A stretch of 64,000 bases of DNA from Roseibacterium elongatum DSM 19469 (GTDB taxonomy: Bacteria > Pseudomonadota > Alphaproteobacteria > Rhodobacterales > Rhodobacteraceae). The stretch is from NCBI RefSeq assembly GCF_000590925.1, contig NZ_CP004372.1, positions 258,001 to 322,000 on the forward strand. Direction: 5' to 3'. This document shows positions 1-11,054 of the stretch, one piece after another; positions within the stretch are counted from its first letter, which is position 1; each line of letters starts with the position of its first letter. Below the pieces are notes generated by a model. It did not search any database and had not been told where the DNA came from. It saw only the letters and a program-made list of their open reading frames with translations. The translations under genes and the position numbers were made by a program.

Positions 1-1098
1 CGGCTCGACGAAATAATAGAGCGCGCGGCCGAACCCCGGCATCCGGGCCGAGGACGCCTCGGCATGGCGCGCGGCCTCGATCAGCGGGTCGCGTTGGCGC
101 AGTGCCGGCGTCATCTGTTCATAAAGCAACCCCTCGCGGATCCCGTAAGAGGAAATCGCGACCTCCTGCGGCCTGAGTTCCCGCACAAGGCGTTTCAGCA
201 CCTCGGAGGCCAGCGGCACCAGCCGCATCCGTTCGGCCGAGGTGCCGGTGCGGCTGCGCAGCGCATCGGGGTCGGTCTTGGCGATGAACTTGATCGTGTC
301 GAGGATGGCCTTGGGCTTCATCCGGTATTCGTGCAGCACCTTGAGCGGGTAGCCGCGGCGTTCCATGTCGACCCGCGCGATGGCCCGCCAACTGCCCCCC
401 ACCAGGAACAGGCGTTTGGGTTTGGTGTCGAAATGCGACGCCAACTCGCCCACGCGGGCCTTGATATGGGTGCGGACGGCCTTCTTGCCGCCCTTGATCC
501 CCATCAGCTTCAGCGGCCCGAGATCGGAGGTCTTGCGCGTGCCCACCCGCCCGTCGCCGGTCAGCTGCGCCAGTTCCATGGACGAGCCGCCGATATCGCA
601 GATCAACCCCTCGGCCCCCGGCCAGCCGACCAGCACCCCCTGGGCCGACAGCCGCGCCTCTTCCGCGCCATCGACGATGCGGATGTCCAGGCCCGTTTCG
701 GCCTGCACCTCGGCGCGGAAGGCGGGGCCATCCTCGGCGTCGCGCACCGCCGCCGTCGCCACGGTCAAGAGCGGCGCCACCCCCATGCCCCGCGTCAGCG
801 CGGCAAACCGGCGTAGCGCGGCCAGCGCGCGCACCCGCCCCTCGGGGTTCAGCCGACCGGTTTGCGCAAAGCCCGCACCCAGACCACACAGGATCTTTTC
901 ATTGTAGAAATAGGCCGGGCTGCGCGCGGCCCCGTCGAACACCACCAGCCGGACCGAGTTCGACCCGATGTCGATCACGCCCACCCGCTTGAGCGCCTGC
1001 GCCTCGGGCGCATCGAACAGGGGCACGCCGAACGGCCCCCATTCGGGATGCAGTCCAACCGGGCTCGTGGGGCCCGAAGCCATCGCGCGCTGCGTCAT
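1..1098 (-). CDS. ppx: Exopolyphosphatase, Ppx/GppA family (3' end cut by window edge)
   Basis: Hydrolyses terminal phosphates of polyphosphate (or pppGpp) in the cytoplasm. The frame read from ATG at 1098 runs open to base 1, so 366 codons are visible and the C-terminus lies outside the window. After about 40 residues comes the actin-like phosphate-1 motif GVIDIGSNSVRL, and further on a phosphate-2-like ICDIGGSSMEL, both typical of Ppx/GppA. It lies 55 bases downstream of ppk on the same strand, the usual kinase/phosphatase pairing. The N-terminal extension of about 35 residues before the first motif is longer than in many homologues, so an internal start is possible. Confidence 0.9.
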   Translation of the reverse strand, partial: MTQRAMASGPTSPVGLHPEWGPFGVPLFDAPEAQALKRVGVIDIGSNSVRLVVFDGAARSPAYFYNEKILCGLGAGFAQTGRLNPEGRVRALAALRRFAALTRGMGVAPLLTVATAAVRDAEDGPAFRAEVQAETGLDIRIVDGAEEARLSAQGVLVGWPGAEGLICDIGGSSMELAQLTGDGRVGTRKTSDLGPLKLMGIKGGKKAVRTHIKARVGELASHFDTKPKRLFLVGGSWRAIARVDMERRGYPLKVLHEYRMKPKAILDTIKFIAKTDPDALRSRTGTSAERMRLVPLASEVLKRLVRELRPQEVAISSYGIREGLLYEQMTPALRQRDPLIEAARHAEASSARMPGFGRALYYFVEP

Positions 1099-1153
1099 GG
1101 GCAAAGTGTTTGCACGGGGCCATGGACCGCGTCAATCGTCACGCGCGCGCGCC

Positions 1154-3328
1154 TCAATCCTCTCCATGCGTCAATTCGGGCACATCCTTGGCCCCGGCCG
1201 ACCCGCGCCCGGACAGCGACGGGTTTTCCATGAAGAAACGGTGGCAGGAAAACGGGTTGTCCAGCTGCGACAGGTCGGGGCGCAGGAAACTGCCATCGGG
1301 TTGCAGCACCCACGATTGCGCCACATCGGCCAGGTTCGCCGCCATGATCTGGCTGACGATCTGCGCCTTGACCGTGTTGTTGGTGCATTCGACCAGCGTT
1401 TCCACCCGACGGTTGAGGTTGCGCCCCATCCAGTCGGCCGACGAGATGAAGACCCGCGCCTTTTTCGACGGCAACCCTGTGCCGTTGCCGAAACAGACGA
1501 TGCGGCTGTGTTCGAGGAACCGGCCCACGATGGATTTCACGCGGATGTTTTCCGACAGCCCCTTCACGCCGGGGCGGATGCCGCAGATGCCGCGGATCAC
1601 CAGATCGATCTTCACGCCCGCCTGGCTGGCCTCGTACAGCGCATCGATCACGTCGGGTTCGATCAGGCTGTTCATCTTGGCCCAGACCATCGCGGGCTTG
1701 CCGGCGCGGGCATGCTCGGCCTCGGCGCGCAGGTTCTCGATGATCGTCGACTTCAACGTCAGGGGCGAGATCGACAGGTTTTCCAGCCCCTCGGGTTCGG
1801 CATAACCGCCCACGTAGTTGAAGACCTTGGTGGCATCGCGTCCCAACGCATCGTCGCAGGTGAACAGCGACAGGTCGGTATAGATGCGCGCCGTGATGGG
1901 ATGGTAGTTTCCTGTCCCGAAATGGGTATAGGTCACCAGCCGGTCGCCCTCGCGCCGGACCACGGTGCTGATCTTGGCATGGGTCTTGTAGGTGATGAAC
2001 CCATAGACGACATGCGCGCCCGAGCGTTCCAGCTTGCGCGACTGGCGGATATTGGCGGCCTCGTCGAACCGCGCTTTCAACTCGACCAGCGCGGTCACGG
2101 ATTTGCCGTTCTCGGCGGCCTCGCACAGCGCCTCGACGATGGGGCTCTCGTTGCTGGTGCGGTAGAGCGTCTGCTTGATCGCCACCACGTTTGGATCGCG
2201 CGAGGCCTGCGCGAGGAACCGGATGACCATGTCGAAGGTCTCGTAGGGGTGATGCAGCAGCATGTCCTTTTGACGGATCGCCGCGAACATGTCGCCGTCA
2301 TGGTCCTGCACCCGTTCGGGCACGCGCGGGGTAAAGGATTTCCACAGCAGGTCGGGGCGCTCATCGATCACCAGTTCCTTGAGGCTGACCAGACCGATCA
2401 TGCCCTTGACCTGCACGATCTCGTCGCCGGTCACATGCATCTGGTCCACGATCTCGGCCAGCAGATCCTCGGGCGCGCCCGCACTGATCTGCAGGCGCAC
2501 CACCTCGCCCCGGCGGCGGCGCTTGAGCGCGGTTTCGAACTCGCGCACCAGGTCCTCGGCCTCTTCCTCGACCTCAAGGTCGCTGTCGCGCAACACGCGA
2601 AAGGCGCAATGACCGGCCAGTTTGTAGCCCGGAAACAGCGCGCCGATATGGGTCAGCAACAGCTCTTCCAACGGCAGAAACCGCGCCTCCCCCTCGGGGG
2701 CGGGCAGCCGCAGAAAGCGGTCGATCTGGCTGGGGATCGGCAAGAGCGCATGCAACTCGCGCCCGTCCCGCTCGCGCTTCATGTGCAGCGCCAGGGCGAT
2801 GCCCTCGTTCGGGATGAAGGGGAACGGATGGGCGGGGTCGATCGCCAGAGGAGAGAGCACCGGGAAAACCTGGCTCAGGAACACCTCTTCGAGGTGGCGC
2901 TTGTCCGCGGCCTTGAGGCCTGAGCGCGTGACGACGGTGATCCCCTCGGCCTCCAGTTCCTTGCGCAGAGTGACCCAGGCCGCCTGCTGGTGCTGCATCA
3001 GGCTGCGCGCGTCGGCATTGATCAGCTTGAGCTGTTCGGCGGGCGTGCGGCCATCGTCGGACGGCGTGGTGTTGCCCTCCTGCGCCAGCTCGCGCAGGCC
3101 GGCGACGCGCACCGTGTAGAACTCGTCGAGATTGCCCGCCGAGATCGACACGAAGCGCACCCGCTCCAGCAGGGGCACGCGGGGGTTGCCCGCCTCTTCC
3201 AGCACGCGCCAGTTGAAGGCCAGCCAGGACAGTTCGCGATTGAAGAACCGCCGCGGCCCGCTGACCTGCGCCTCGGGCAGATCGACGGGTTCGGGGATCG
3301 GGGCAGAAAGGAAATCGGCAAAGCTCAT
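1154..3328 (-). CDS. ppk: Polyphosphate kinase 1
   Basis: Reversibly transfers the gamma-phosphate of ATP to polyphosphate. The 724-residue product has the normal length of PPK1. Near the N-terminus it carries [19 protein letters not shown], and in the C-terminal half the catalytic-histidine region [10 protein letters not shown], followed by RFLEHSRI, which contains the second conserved His. It begins 28 bases after hdaA and is followed by ppx, so ppk and ppx are probably co-transcribed. No strong Shine-Dalgarno sequence is visible before the ATG, but the conserved N-terminus supports this start. Confidence 0.96.
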   Translation of the reverse strand: MSFADFLSAPIPEPVDLPEAQVSGPRRFFNRELSWLAFNWRVLEEAGNPRVPLLERVRFVSISAGNLDEFYTVRVAGLRELAQEGNTTPSDDGRTPAEQLKLINADARSLMQHQQAAWVTLRKELEAEGITVVTRSGLKAADKRHLEEVFLSQVFPVLSPLAIDPAHPFPFIPNEGIALALHMKRERDGRELHALLPIPSQIDRFLRLPAPEGEARFLPLEELLLTHIGALFPGYKLAGHCAFRVLRDSDLEVEEEAEDLVREFETALKRRRRGEVVRLQISAGAPEDLLAEIVDQMHVTGDEIVQVKGMIGLVSLKELVIDERPDLLWKSFTPRVPERVQDHDGDMFAAIRQKDMLLHHPYETFDMVIRFLAQASRDPNVVAIKQTLYRTSNESPIVEALCEAAENGKSVTALVELKARFDEAANIRQSRKLERSGAHVVYGFITYKTHAKISTVVRREGDRLVTYTHFGTGNYHPITARIYTDLSLFTCDDALGRDATKVFNYVGGYAEPEGLENLSISPLTLKSTIIENLRAEAEHARAGKPAMVWAKMNSLIEPDVIDALYEASQAGVKIDLVIRGICGIRPGVKGLSENIRVKSIVGRFLEHSRIVCFGNGTGLPSKKARVFISSADWMGRNLNRRVETLVECTNNTVKAQIVSQIMAANLADVAQSWVLQPDGSFLRPDLSQLDNPFSCHRFFMENPSLSGRGSAGAKDVPELTHGED

Positions 3329-3356
3329 GGGTGTAACCTGGGTGGGACCTGTGACA

Positions 3357-4046
3357 TCAGCGTGACACGGGCTGTTTCATCTCGGCAAGAACGGCCTTGG
3401 CATCCTTGAACCGGGGCGGGCGTTTCGCCGCAAGGGCGCGCGCGTCCAGCGCGTCGACAAAGGCCCGCACGGCGGCAAAGGACCGCTCGATGCGCGGCGC
3501 GACATGTGCCAGCGTCTTGGGCGTCAGCGGCAGGGCGCGGTCATGGGCCAGCTTCATCATCACCGCCATCAACAGCGCGTCGTCGGGGGGCGCCACCCGC
3601 GCCAGCCCGGCCTGGCGCATCCGGCTGTCCAGATCGGGCAGGCCCAACCCCCATCGTTCGGGCCCGTCCGTCGCGGTGAACAGGGTCGGGGCCGCCCGCT
3701 GGATCAGGGCGTTGTGCAGATGAAACAGCGCCGCCTCGCGCGCGGGCTGGCCCGCAAGGCGATGGGCATTCTCGACCACGAGGGCAGGCGCGTCGGCATG
3801 TTCTTCGGCCACCCTGTCGTCGAGATCGCCGGCCTCGACCAGGACCGCGCCGGTCATGCCCGCCCAGACATGGGCCAGATGCGTCTTGCCCGCCCCTTCC
3901 GGCCCGGCCAGCACCAGCTTGCCATGGGGCCAGTCCCGCCAGGCGTCGATCTGCGCCACGGCCCCGGCATTGGCCGCGGACACGAAGAAATCCTCGCGCC
4001 CCATCGCAGGACGAAGGGCAAGCTCGAAAACAAGCTGTTCGGCCAT
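3357..4046 (-). CDS. hdaA: HdaA-like DnaA-homologous regulator of replication initiation
   Basis: A 229-residue AAA+ protein related to DnaA domain III. In alphaproteobacteria HdaA promotes ATP hydrolysis by DnaA bound to the beta clamp, which limits re-initiation. An N-terminal QLVFEL segment (residues 4-9) fits the clamp-binding motif position. The Walker A GPEGAGKT is at residues 48-55 and a degenerate Walker B-like LVVENAHR follows. The start is fixed by a TGATG overlap with the stop codon of the AI-2E-family gene, showing translational coupling. No DNA-binding domain IV follows, which separates it from DnaA itself. Confidence 0.85.
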   Translation of the reverse strand: MAEQLVFELALRPAMGREDFFVSAANAGAVAQIDAWRDWPHGKLVLAGPEGAGKTHLAHVWAGMTGAVLVEAGDLDDRVAEEHADAPALVVENAHRLAGQPAREAALFHLHNALIQRAAPTLFTATDGPERWGLGLPDLDSRMRQAGLARVAPPDDALLMAVMMKLAHDRALPLTPKTLAHVAPRIERSFAAVRAFVDALDARALAAKRPPRFKDAKAVLAEMKQPVSR

Positions 4047-5155
4047 CAGCGCTGCGCCCCACCCTCGTCCGGGTCGTCGCGGTATTCCTCGGGGATCGGC
4101 CGTCCCTCGAGCCCGCGGTAGAGCAGGCTGTCGGTATACCGCTCGATCCCGAAGCGCACCAGCACGCCCAAGGCGGCCGCCACCGGCACCGCCACCAGCA
4201 TGCCGACGAAGCCGAACAGCGTGCCGAAAGCCGAGAGCGCAAAGATCAGCCAAACCGGATGCAACCCGACCGACGAGCCGACCAGCTTGGGCGTCAGGAT
4301 GTTGCCCTCGACCATCTGGCCGATCTGGAAAACGGCGGCGACGGCCACGATCAGCCACCAGTCGCCCCAGAACTGAAACAGCGCCAGACCGATGGACAAG
4401 ACCCCGCCCACCAGCGCGCCGACATAGGGGATAAAGGTCAAGAGCCCCGCCAACAGCCCGACGACAAGGCCGAATTGCAGGCCGATGACCATCAGCGCGA
4501 TGGCGTAGAATGTCCCGAGGATCAGGCAGACGGTGCCCTGCCCGCGCACGAACCCCGCCAGCGTCTTGTCGATGTCACGCGCCAACCGGCGGATCGTCGG
4601 CGCATGGTCGCGCGGCAACAGATGGTCGACGCGCTCGACCATGTTGTCCCAGTCCAGCAGCAGGTAGAACGCCACCACCGGCGCCACCACCATGAAGACC
4701 AGCACGTTCACCACGCCCAGGGCCGAGCTGAGCACGCCCTGCAACAGCTCGGCGCCCCGCGACTGGATCGTCTCGCCGATCGAGCCGAGCGACTGGCGCA
4801 GGGGCGAGGTGTCGTCCATGAAGTCGGGGAAGCGTTCCGTCAGCCAGGCCCGCAACTGGTTGAACAGTTCGGGCGCGGACTGGATCAGGTCGGTGGTCTG
4901 CTGGATCAACAGCGGCACGACGACCAGCATGGCCAGAACGACGACCAGCACGAGGATCACGAATATGACGACCGTCGCGGCGACCCGGCTGAACCCCATC
5001 TTTTCCAGCCGGTCGGCCACGGGATCGAGAAAGTAGGAAATCGCGCCGCCCACGAGGAAGGGCAGGATCACGTCGCCCAGCAAATACAAAAGCGCGAAGA
5101 ACCCGCCGAGCGCGATCCCCCAGTAGAGCAGCTGTTTGCGGACAGGCAGCGCCAT
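4046..5155 (-). CDS. AI-2E family (PerM-like) membrane protein
   Basis: A 369-residue polytopic inner-membrane protein of the AI-2E exporter/PerM family. Hydrophobic segments start at about residue 10 (YWGIALGGFFALLYLLG) and recur through the C-terminal half, with a soluble central region between. The family includes exporters of unknown substrate and Na+/H+ antiporters, so no substrate can be given. The ATG at 5155 is preceded by AAAGGAG and is preferred over an upstream in-frame start. It is the first gene of a coupled run with hdaA and ppk. Confidence 0.88.
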   Translation of the reverse strand: MALPVRKQLLYWGIALGGFFALLYLLGDVILPFLVGGAISYFLDPVADRLEKMGFSRVAATVVIFVILVLVVVLAMLVVVPLLIQQTTDLIQSAPELFNQLRAWLTERFPDFMDDTSPLRQSLGSIGETIQSRGAELLQGVLSSALGVVNVLVFMVVAPVVAFYLLLDWDNMVERVDHLLPRDHAPTIRRLARDIDKTLAGFVRGQGTVCLILGTFYAIALMVIGLQFGLVVGLLAGLLTFIPYVGALVGGVLSIGLALFQFWGDWWLIVAVAAVFQIGQMVEGNILTPKLVGSSVGLHPVWLIFALSAFGTLFGFVGMLVAVPVAAALGVLVRFGIERYTDSLLYRGLEGRPIPEEYRDDPDEGGAQR

Positions 5156-5225
5156 GGCATCTCCTTTGTCGGGATAGATGCGGCAGCCACGGCCACGGGG
5201 CAAGGGGAAAGCGGGGGATCGCGGC

Positions 5226-5309
5226 CGTTTTCCTGAAGGAAAACGGGCAGGAAATCTCGAGATTTCCTGCCCGCAAAACCCGGGTTTTGCGCCTCCGCCC
5301 TGCGGGCGG
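5226..5309. repeat. Cluster of four adjacent perfect or near-perfect palindromes
   Basis: Four inverted repeats are packed end to end. CGTTTTCCT and AGGAAAACG (5226-5245) are separated by two bases. A perfect 28-base palindrome centred on CTCGAG lies at 5245-5272, a perfect 18-base palindrome GCAAAACCCGGGTTTTGC at 5273-5290, and CCGCCC/GGGCGG with a 3-base loop at 5295-5309. They lie directly downstream of the mutase stop codon (5315, minus strand), so they can act as its transcription terminator or a 3'-end stabiliser. The regular packing resembles an interspersed palindromic (REP/BIME-like) element. Confidence 0.75.
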
Positions 5310-5314
5310 CCCGC

Positions 5315-7459
5315 TCAGCCCCGCGCGGCGCGGATCAAATCGAGGATGTCGCGCGCCGCCGAGGGGATATTGGTGCCCGGCCCGAAGATCGCCTTGACCC
5401 CGGCCTTTTGCAGGAACTCGTAATCCTGATGCGGGATCACGCCGCCGCAGATCACGATGATGTCGCCCGCCCCTTCGGCCCGCAACGCCTCGATCAGCTT
5501 GGGGGCCAGCGTCTTGTGTCCCGCCGCCTGCGACGAGATGCCGATGACATGCACGTCGTTGTCGATGGCATCCTGCGCGGCCTCTTGCGGGGTCTGGAAC
5601 AACGGGCCCACATCCACGTCGAAGCCGATATCGGCGAAGGCCGTGGCGATCACCTTGGCGCCGCGGTCATGCCCGTCCTGGCCCATCTTGACCACCAGCA
5701 TGCGCGGGCGGCGGCCCTCTTCCTCGGCGAAGGCGTCCACGTCGCGCTGGATCTGGGCAAAGCCTTCGTCCCCCTCATAGGCCGAGCCATAGACCCCGGC
5801 CAGCGTCTTGACCTCGGCCCGGTGACGGCCGAACACCTTTTCCATCGCCATGCTGATTTCCCCCACGCTGGCCCGGTGACGCGCGGCCTCGACCGCCGCT
5901 TCGAGCAGATTGCCCCCCTCGGTCGCGCGCCGCTCCAACTCGGCCAGCGCGCCGGCGCAAGCGGCCTCGTCGCGCGTCGCGCGGATCTTCTCCAGCCGCG
6001 CGATCTGGCTTTCGCGGACCTTGTCATTGTCGATCTCGAGAATGTCGATCGGGTCTTCCTTGTCCTTGCGATACTTGTTGACGCCGACGATCACCTCTTC
6101 ACTGCGGTCGATCATGGCCTGGCGCCGCGCGGCCGATTCCTCGATCCGCAGCTTGGGCAACCCGCTGGCCACGGCCTTGGTCATGCCGCCCATCTCCTCG
6201 ACCTCGTCCATCAGGACGCGGGCCTTCTCGATCAACTCGTTGGTGAGGCTTTCGATGTAGTAGGAGCCCGCCAGCGGATCGACCACATTGGTGACGCCGG
6301 TTTCTTCCTGCAGGATCAACTGGGTGTTGCGGGCGATCCGGGCCGAGAAATCGGTCGGCAGGGCGATGGCCTCGTCCAGCGCGTTGGTGTGCAGCGATTG
6401 CGTGCCACCCAGAACCGCACTCATCGCCTCGTAGGCGGTGCGCACGACGTTGTTGTAGGGGTCCTGTTCCTGAAGGCTGACGCCCGAGGTCTGGCAATGG
6501 GTGCGCAGCATCTTGGAGCGGTCCGATTTCGCGCCGAATCCCTCCATGATCTCGTACCACAGCGTGCGCGCGGCGCGCAGCTTGGCGATCTCCATGAAGA
6601 AATTCATGCCGATGGCGAAGAAAAAGCTCAGCCGGCCGGCGAACCTGTCCACGTCCATCCCGGCATCGATCGCCGCCTTCACGTATTCGCGCCCGTCGGC
6701 CAGCGTGTAGGCCAGTTCCTGCACCAGGTTCGCGCCGGCCTCTTGCATGTGGTAGCCGGAAATCGAGATCGAGTTGAATTTCGGCATGTTTTCCGACGTG
6801 TAGCCGATGATGTCGGAAATGATCCGCATGCTCGGCTCGGGCGGGTAGATATACGTGTTGCGGACCATGAACTCCTTGAGGATGTCGTTCTGGATGGTCC
6901 CCGACAAAAGCGACTTGTCATGGCCCTGTTCCTCGCCGGCGACGATGAAACTGGCCAGAACCGGGATGACCGCGCCGTTCATGGTCATCGAGACGCTGAC
7001 CTGATCCAGCGGAATTCCGTCGAACAGGATCTTCATGTCCTCGACGCTGTCGATGGCCACACCCGCCTTGCCCACATCGCCCACCACGCGGGGGTGGTCG
7101 CTGTCATAGCCGCGATGCGTGGCCAGGTCGAAGGCGACCGACACACCCTGCTGACCGGCGGACAGGTTGCGGCGGTAGAACGCGTTCGATTCCTCGGCCG
7201 TGGAAAACCCGGCATATTGGCGGATCGTCCAGGGGCGCCCTGCATACATCGTCGCCTTGGGGCCGCGCGTGAAAGGCGCAAATCCCGGCAGGGTGCCCAT
7301 ATGCGCCAGCCCGTCGGTATCGGCCTCGGTATAGAGCGGCTTGACCTCGATACCCTCCAGCGTCTCCCAGGTCAGGCTATCGGGGTCGCGCCCTTTCAGT
7401 TCCTTTTCGGCGCGCGCGCGCCACGCGTCGAGGCCGGGTGCATTCGGGCTCTGGGTCAT
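5315..7459 (-). CDS. mcmA: Methylmalonyl-CoA mutase
   Basis: The adenosylcobalamin enzyme that converts (R)-methylmalonyl-CoA to succinyl-CoA, the last step of propionyl-CoA assimilation. The 714-residue product has an N-terminal TIM barrel ([18 protein letters not shown], about residues 75-92) and a C-terminal B12 domain from about residue 580. The B12 domain holds the cobalamin-ligand motif GQDGHDRG, then [11 protein letters not shown] and ICGGVIP. It is encoded as one chain, with no separate small subunit. The cluster also holds pccA and pccB, which make its substrate. Its first 83 bases overlap the 3' end of the upstream gene in another frame. Confidence 0.97.
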   Translation of the reverse strand: MTQSPNAPGLDAWRARAEKELKGRDPDSLTWETLEGIEVKPLYTEADTDGLAHMGTLPGFAPFTRGPKATMYAGRPWTIRQYAGFSTAEESNAFYRRNLSAGQQGVSVAFDLATHRGYDSDHPRVVGDVGKAGVAIDSVEDMKILFDGIPLDQVSVSMTMNGAVIPVLASFIVAGEEQGHDKSLLSGTIQNDILKEFMVRNTYIYPPEPSMRIISDIIGYTSENMPKFNSISISGYHMQEAGANLVQELAYTLADGREYVKAAIDAGMDVDRFAGRLSFFFAIGMNFFMEIAKLRAARTLWYEIMEGFGAKSDRSKMLRTHCQTSGVSLQEQDPYNNVVRTAYEAMSAVLGGTQSLHTNALDEAIALPTDFSARIARNTQLILQEETGVTNVVDPLAGSYYIESLTNELIEKARVLMDEVEEMGGMTKAVASGLPKLRIEESAARRQAMIDRSEEVIVGVNKYRKDKEDPIDILEIDNDKVRESQIARLEKIRATRDEAACAGALAELERRATEGGNLLEAAVEAARHRASVGEISMAMEKVFGRHRAEVKTLAGVYGSAYEGDEGFAQIQRDVDAFAEEEGRRPRMLVVKMGQDGHDRGAKVIATAFADIGFDVDVGPLFQTPQEAAQDAIDNDVHVIGISSQAAGHKTLAPKLIEALRAEGAGDIIVICGGVIPHQDYEFLQKAGVKAIFGPGTNIPSAARDILDLIRAARG

Positions 7460-8285
7460 TCGCGTGTCCTCTTCCTTCGGCTGTCACGGCCCGCATCTGT
7501 TCGGCGGGCTCATCCATGTAATCGGCAAGACCCCCGCCCCCGGCGGATAGCCAGGCGAGGTCTTCTGCATATTGCGCGCGCAGCGCGGCGCGGTGATGGG
7601 CGTCGAAGGGCATGCGCCCTTCGTGCTGCGGGGCGGCGGGCCCATCGCCGCCGCATAAGGGGCGCATGGCCCGCGAGAAAAGCGCGGGATCGACCCCGCC
7701 GAGACGGCCAAGCACCAGATCGGGGCGTGCGGCCATCGCCTCATGCGTCCAGACGACCACGCGCGCCTGGGGCACGGACCGCGCAAGATCGGCAATGACA
7801 TGGCGCCAGCGCATCGGTTGCGTGACCAGCCGGTCGCCCAGATCGCCCGCGGGCCTGTCAGCGTGCAGGCTTTCGCGCCGGGCCAGGACCGACGCCCACC
7901 AGGCATCATAGCAGCGGATCGCCAGCGCAAGTGTCAGCCGATGCGCCCCCAGCCCCCCGGCGATGCGCGCCACCCGCGCGCCGGCATCGGGATACGGCCG
8001 CAGCCGCGAGACGCAGTGCCGCAGCGGGCCCAGCATCCGCGCATCGCTGACGACAAGGGTCCGGGCCCCGCCCGCCTCGAGCCCGGCGGCGCGCATCGCG
8101 AGCCGGCCGCCTGCCCGTCGGGCGCGGTGCGCCCCCACAGGCCCGTCGAAAAGGCCGGCACGCGCCTCATCCCGCGCCCAAAAGACCAACCCCGCCTGCG
8201 ACAGGGCGGCGGCATGGTGGGTCGCCATGGCCGCAAGGCCGGTCTCGGCCGTGCGATGGGCACCGAGGTGCAGAATTACGTCCAT
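7377..8285 (-). CDS. Sulfotransferase-like protein of unknown function
   Basis: A 302-residue soluble protein. Its start [17 protein letters not shown] resembles the phosphate-binding loop of PAPS-dependent sulfotransferases (LHIGxxKTGTT-type), but no other diagnostic motif is certain. The ATG at 8285 is preceded by GGAG at normal spacing. Its last 83 bases overlap the start of the mutase gene, so the two are probably expressed together. Its C-terminal tail is rich in Arg and may simply be the price of the overlap. The function is not known to me. Confidence 0.6.
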   Translation of the reverse strand: MDVILHLGAHRTAETGLAAMATHHAAALSQAGLVFWARDEARAGLFDGPVGAHRARRAGGRLAMRAAGLEAGGARTLVVSDARMLGPLRHCVSRLRPYPDAGARVARIAGGLGAHRLTLALAIRCYDAWWASVLARRESLHADRPAGDLGDRLVTQPMRWRHVIADLARSVPQARVVVWTHEAMAARPDLVLGRLGGVDPALFSRAMRPLCGGDGPAAPQHEGRMPFDAHHRAALRAQYAEDLAWLSAGGGGLADYMDEPAEQMRAVTAEGRGHANDPEPECTRPRRVARARRKGTERARPR

Positions 8286-8455
8286 GTCACGATCTCCGGT
8301 CGCTGTGCGGGGGGCCTGGCGCACAGGCTGCCCGAACAGCGGTGAAGATCGCGTGAAGTGGGGGGCGTTGGCCGGTCGGATTGCCGCGGCGAAAGCGGCC
8401 AAAAGGCTTCGCAATTCCGCGCGCCGCCCCTATATCTGGCCGGACAGGAGGAATG

Positions 8456-8962
8456 ATGCGACCAATCCCCGTGACCTTTGGCATGACCCTTGCCGCCGCC
8501 GTGATGCTGGCCCCTTCCGCGACACTGGCCCAACAGGCCGATGACGCCCTGGCGCTGGTGGCCGTCGCCGAGACCGCAACCTCCGAGGCCGAAGCCGTCG
8601 ATCCGACGGCCCCGCGCGCGGCCGCCGACGTGACGCTGGAGGAATTCCAGTGGATCGCGCGGCCGGTGATCGTGTTCGCCGACACGCCCGCCGACCCGCG
8701 CTTTGTCGAGCAGATGCAGCTGCTGGCCGACCGGCCCGACCCGCTTCTGGAACGCGATGTGGTGATCATCGTCGACACCGACCCGAGCGCAAGCTCGGCC
8801 ATTCGCACGGCGCTGCGCCCGCGTGGCTTTTCGCTGGTGGTGATGCAAAAGGACGGCAGTGTCGGGTTCCGCCGCCCCAGCCCCCGCGACGTGCGCGAGA
8901 TCGTGCGCGGCATCGACAATTTCTCGTTCCGGCAGGAAGAGTTGCGCAGCGGCGGGCAGTGA
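8456..8962 (+). CDS. DUF4174 domain secreted protein
   Basis: A 168-residue protein with a cleavable signal peptide (hydrophobic stretch MTLAAAVMLAPSATLA, cleavage expected before QQ). The mature part matches the DUF4174 pattern: an RPVIVFADTPADPRF strand, ERDVVIIVDTD, and a C-terminal segment ending near REIVRGID. The domain looks like a thioredoxin-like fold without an obvious CxxC. AGGAGG lies 4 bases before the chosen ATG; an alternative ATG one codon upstream at 8453 cannot be excluded. It is divergent from the sulfotransferase-like gene and convergent with pccA. Role unknown. Confidence 0.75.
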   Translation: MRPIPVTFGMTLAAAVMLAPSATLAQQADDALALVAVAETATSEAEAVDPTAPRAAADVTLEEFQWIARPVIVFADTPADPRFVEQMQLLADRPDPLLERDVVIIVDTDPSASSAIRTALRPRGFSLVVMQKDGSVGFRRPSPRDVREIVRGIDNFSFRQEELRSGGQ

Positions 8963-9007
8963 CCCGCCGCCCCGCGATCGTGATATGCGGCAAGGCCCGT
9001 CACGGCC

Positions 9008-11054
9008 TCACTCGAACTCCATGATGACTTCGTCCACGGCCAGGCTGTCGCCCGGACCGGCGTTGATCCTGGTGACCACGCCCTTGCGCTCGGCGCGCAG
9101 GATGTTCTCCATCTTCATCGCCTCGACGGTGCAGAGCGCCTGACCTTCCTGCACCTCCTGCCCTTCCTCGACATCGACCTTCACGATCATGCCGGGCATC
9201 GGGCACAGCAGCATCTTGGAGGTGTCGGGCGGCAGTTTCTCGGGCATCAGCAGCGCGAGTTCGGCCTGACGCGGGCTGCGGACATGCACCTTAAGCTCGG
9301 CCCCGCGGGTGCGGATACGGAAACCGCCGGGGATCTTGCCGACCTTGAGCACCAGTGTCTCGCCATCGACGCTGAGGGTGGCCAGCGCATCGCCCGGTGT
9401 CCAGTCCGAGGTCACGCGCATCGCATGTCCATCCTCGAAGGTCACGGTGGACCCGTCCGGATCGGCGGCGATTTTCACCGGAAACGCCGCGTCCTGCAGG
9501 GTGACGACCCATTCGGTGCCGACGCGGCGTTCGTGGTTGTCCATCCGACCCGAGACACGGGTGCGCCGGATCTCGGCCACCCGGTGCATCGCGGCGGCGG
9601 CGGCGGCCACGCGGCGCAGCGCATCGGGGCCAAGCGTCACGCCGTCGAAGCCGTCGGGATATTCCTCGGCGATGAAGGCGGTGGTGATGTTGCCGCTGGT
9701 GAAACGCTCATGATCCATCACGGCTGACAGGAAGGGCAGGTTGTGGCCGATCCCCTCGACCTCGAAACTGTCCAGCGCCACGCGCATCGCCTCGATCGCA
9801 CCGGCACGGTCCGGCGCCCAGGTGCACAGCTTGGCGATCATCGGGTCGTAATACATGCTGATCTCGCCGCCCTCGTAGACGCCGGTATCGTTGCGCACCG
9901 CGGTCTCGCCCACCGGCGCCTCGCCCTGCCATTTGCCGGTCTCGGTCAGGGGGCCGGCCTGCACCTCTTCGGGGGGGCGATAGCGGGTCAGACGCCCGAT
10001 CGAGGGCAGGAAGTTGCGATAGGGATCCTCGGCATAAAGGCGGCTTTCCATCGCCCAGCCAGTCAGCGTGACGTCCTCTTGCGTGATCGACAGCGGTTCG
10101 CCGCTGGCGACGCGGATCATCTGCTCGACAAGGTCGACGCCGGTAATGAGCTCGGTCACCGGATGTTCCACCTGCAGACGGGTGTTCATCTCGAGGAAAT
10201 AGAAATTCTTGTCGGCATCCACGATGAATTCCACCGTGCCCGCGCTGGAATAGCCCACGGCCTTGGCCAGGGCCACGGCCTGTTCGCCCATCGCCTTGCG
10301 CGTCGCCTCGTCAAGGAAGGGGCTGGGCGCCTCTTCGATGACCTTCTGGTTGCGGCGCTGGATCGAGCATTCGCGTTCGCCCAGATAGATCGCGTTGCCG
10401 TGCTGGTCGGCCAGAACCTGGATCTCGATATGGCGCGGCTGGGTGACGAATTTCTCGATGAACATGCGGTCATCGCCGAAACTGCTGGCGGCCTCGTTCT
10501 TCGACGCCTGAAAGCCCTCGCGCACCTCTTCCTCGTTCCAGGCGATGCGCATGCCCTTGCCGCCGCCGCCCGCGCTGGCCTTCAGCATCACCGGATAGCC
10601 GATCTGCCCCGAGATCTTGATCGCCTCGTCGGCATCCTCGATCAGACCCATATGCCCCGGCACGGTCGAAACGCCCGCCTCGGCCGCGATCTTTTTGGAC
10701 GTGATCTTGTCGCCCATCGCCTCGATCGGCCCCCGCCGGCGGCCCGACAAAGGCCACGCCCGCCGCCTCGAGGGCCTGCGCGAATTTCATGTTCTCCGAC
10801 AGAAAGCCATAGCCGGGATGCACGGCCTCGGCGCCCGTGTCCTTGATCGCGGCCATGATCTTGTCGATCACGATATAGCTCTCGGAGGCCGGCGGCGGGC
10901 CGATATGCACCGCCTCGTCGGCCATCTTGACGTGCAGCGCGTGCTTGTCCGCATCCGAATAGACCGCCACGGTCTCGATGCCCATCTTGCGCGCGGTCTT
11001 GATCACGCGGCAGGCGATCTCGCCCCGATTGGCGATCAGCAGCTTCTTGAACAT
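9008..11054 (-). CDS. pccA: Propionyl-CoA carboxylase alpha (biotin) subunit, frameshifted
   Basis: Carboxylates biotin with ATP and bicarbonate for propionyl-CoA carboxylase. From ATG 11054 it reads [20 protein letters not shown], the biotin-carboxylase N-terminus, then an ATP-grasp domain, and ends with a biotinyl domain holding the EAMKMEN biotin-lysine motif close to the C-terminus. The reading frame breaks at 10730-10734: upstream it reads [10 protein letters not shown], and downstream conserved [18 protein letters not shown] continues in another frame. Removing one base from the run of five C (plus strand) restores [13 protein letters not shown]. The full gene would encode about 681 residues. 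A sequencing error in the homopolymer is likeliest; a truly broken gene is the alternative. Confidence 0.9.

Noticed and set aside
968..2923. Open frame of 651 codons on the plus strand opposite ppk
   Set aside because: It mirrors the codon pattern of ppk in high-G+C DNA, has no family motif and no ribosome site. The same applies to the long frames opposite the mutase (5408-7798), the first SLC13 permease (25170-27176) and the MCE gene (50867-53377).
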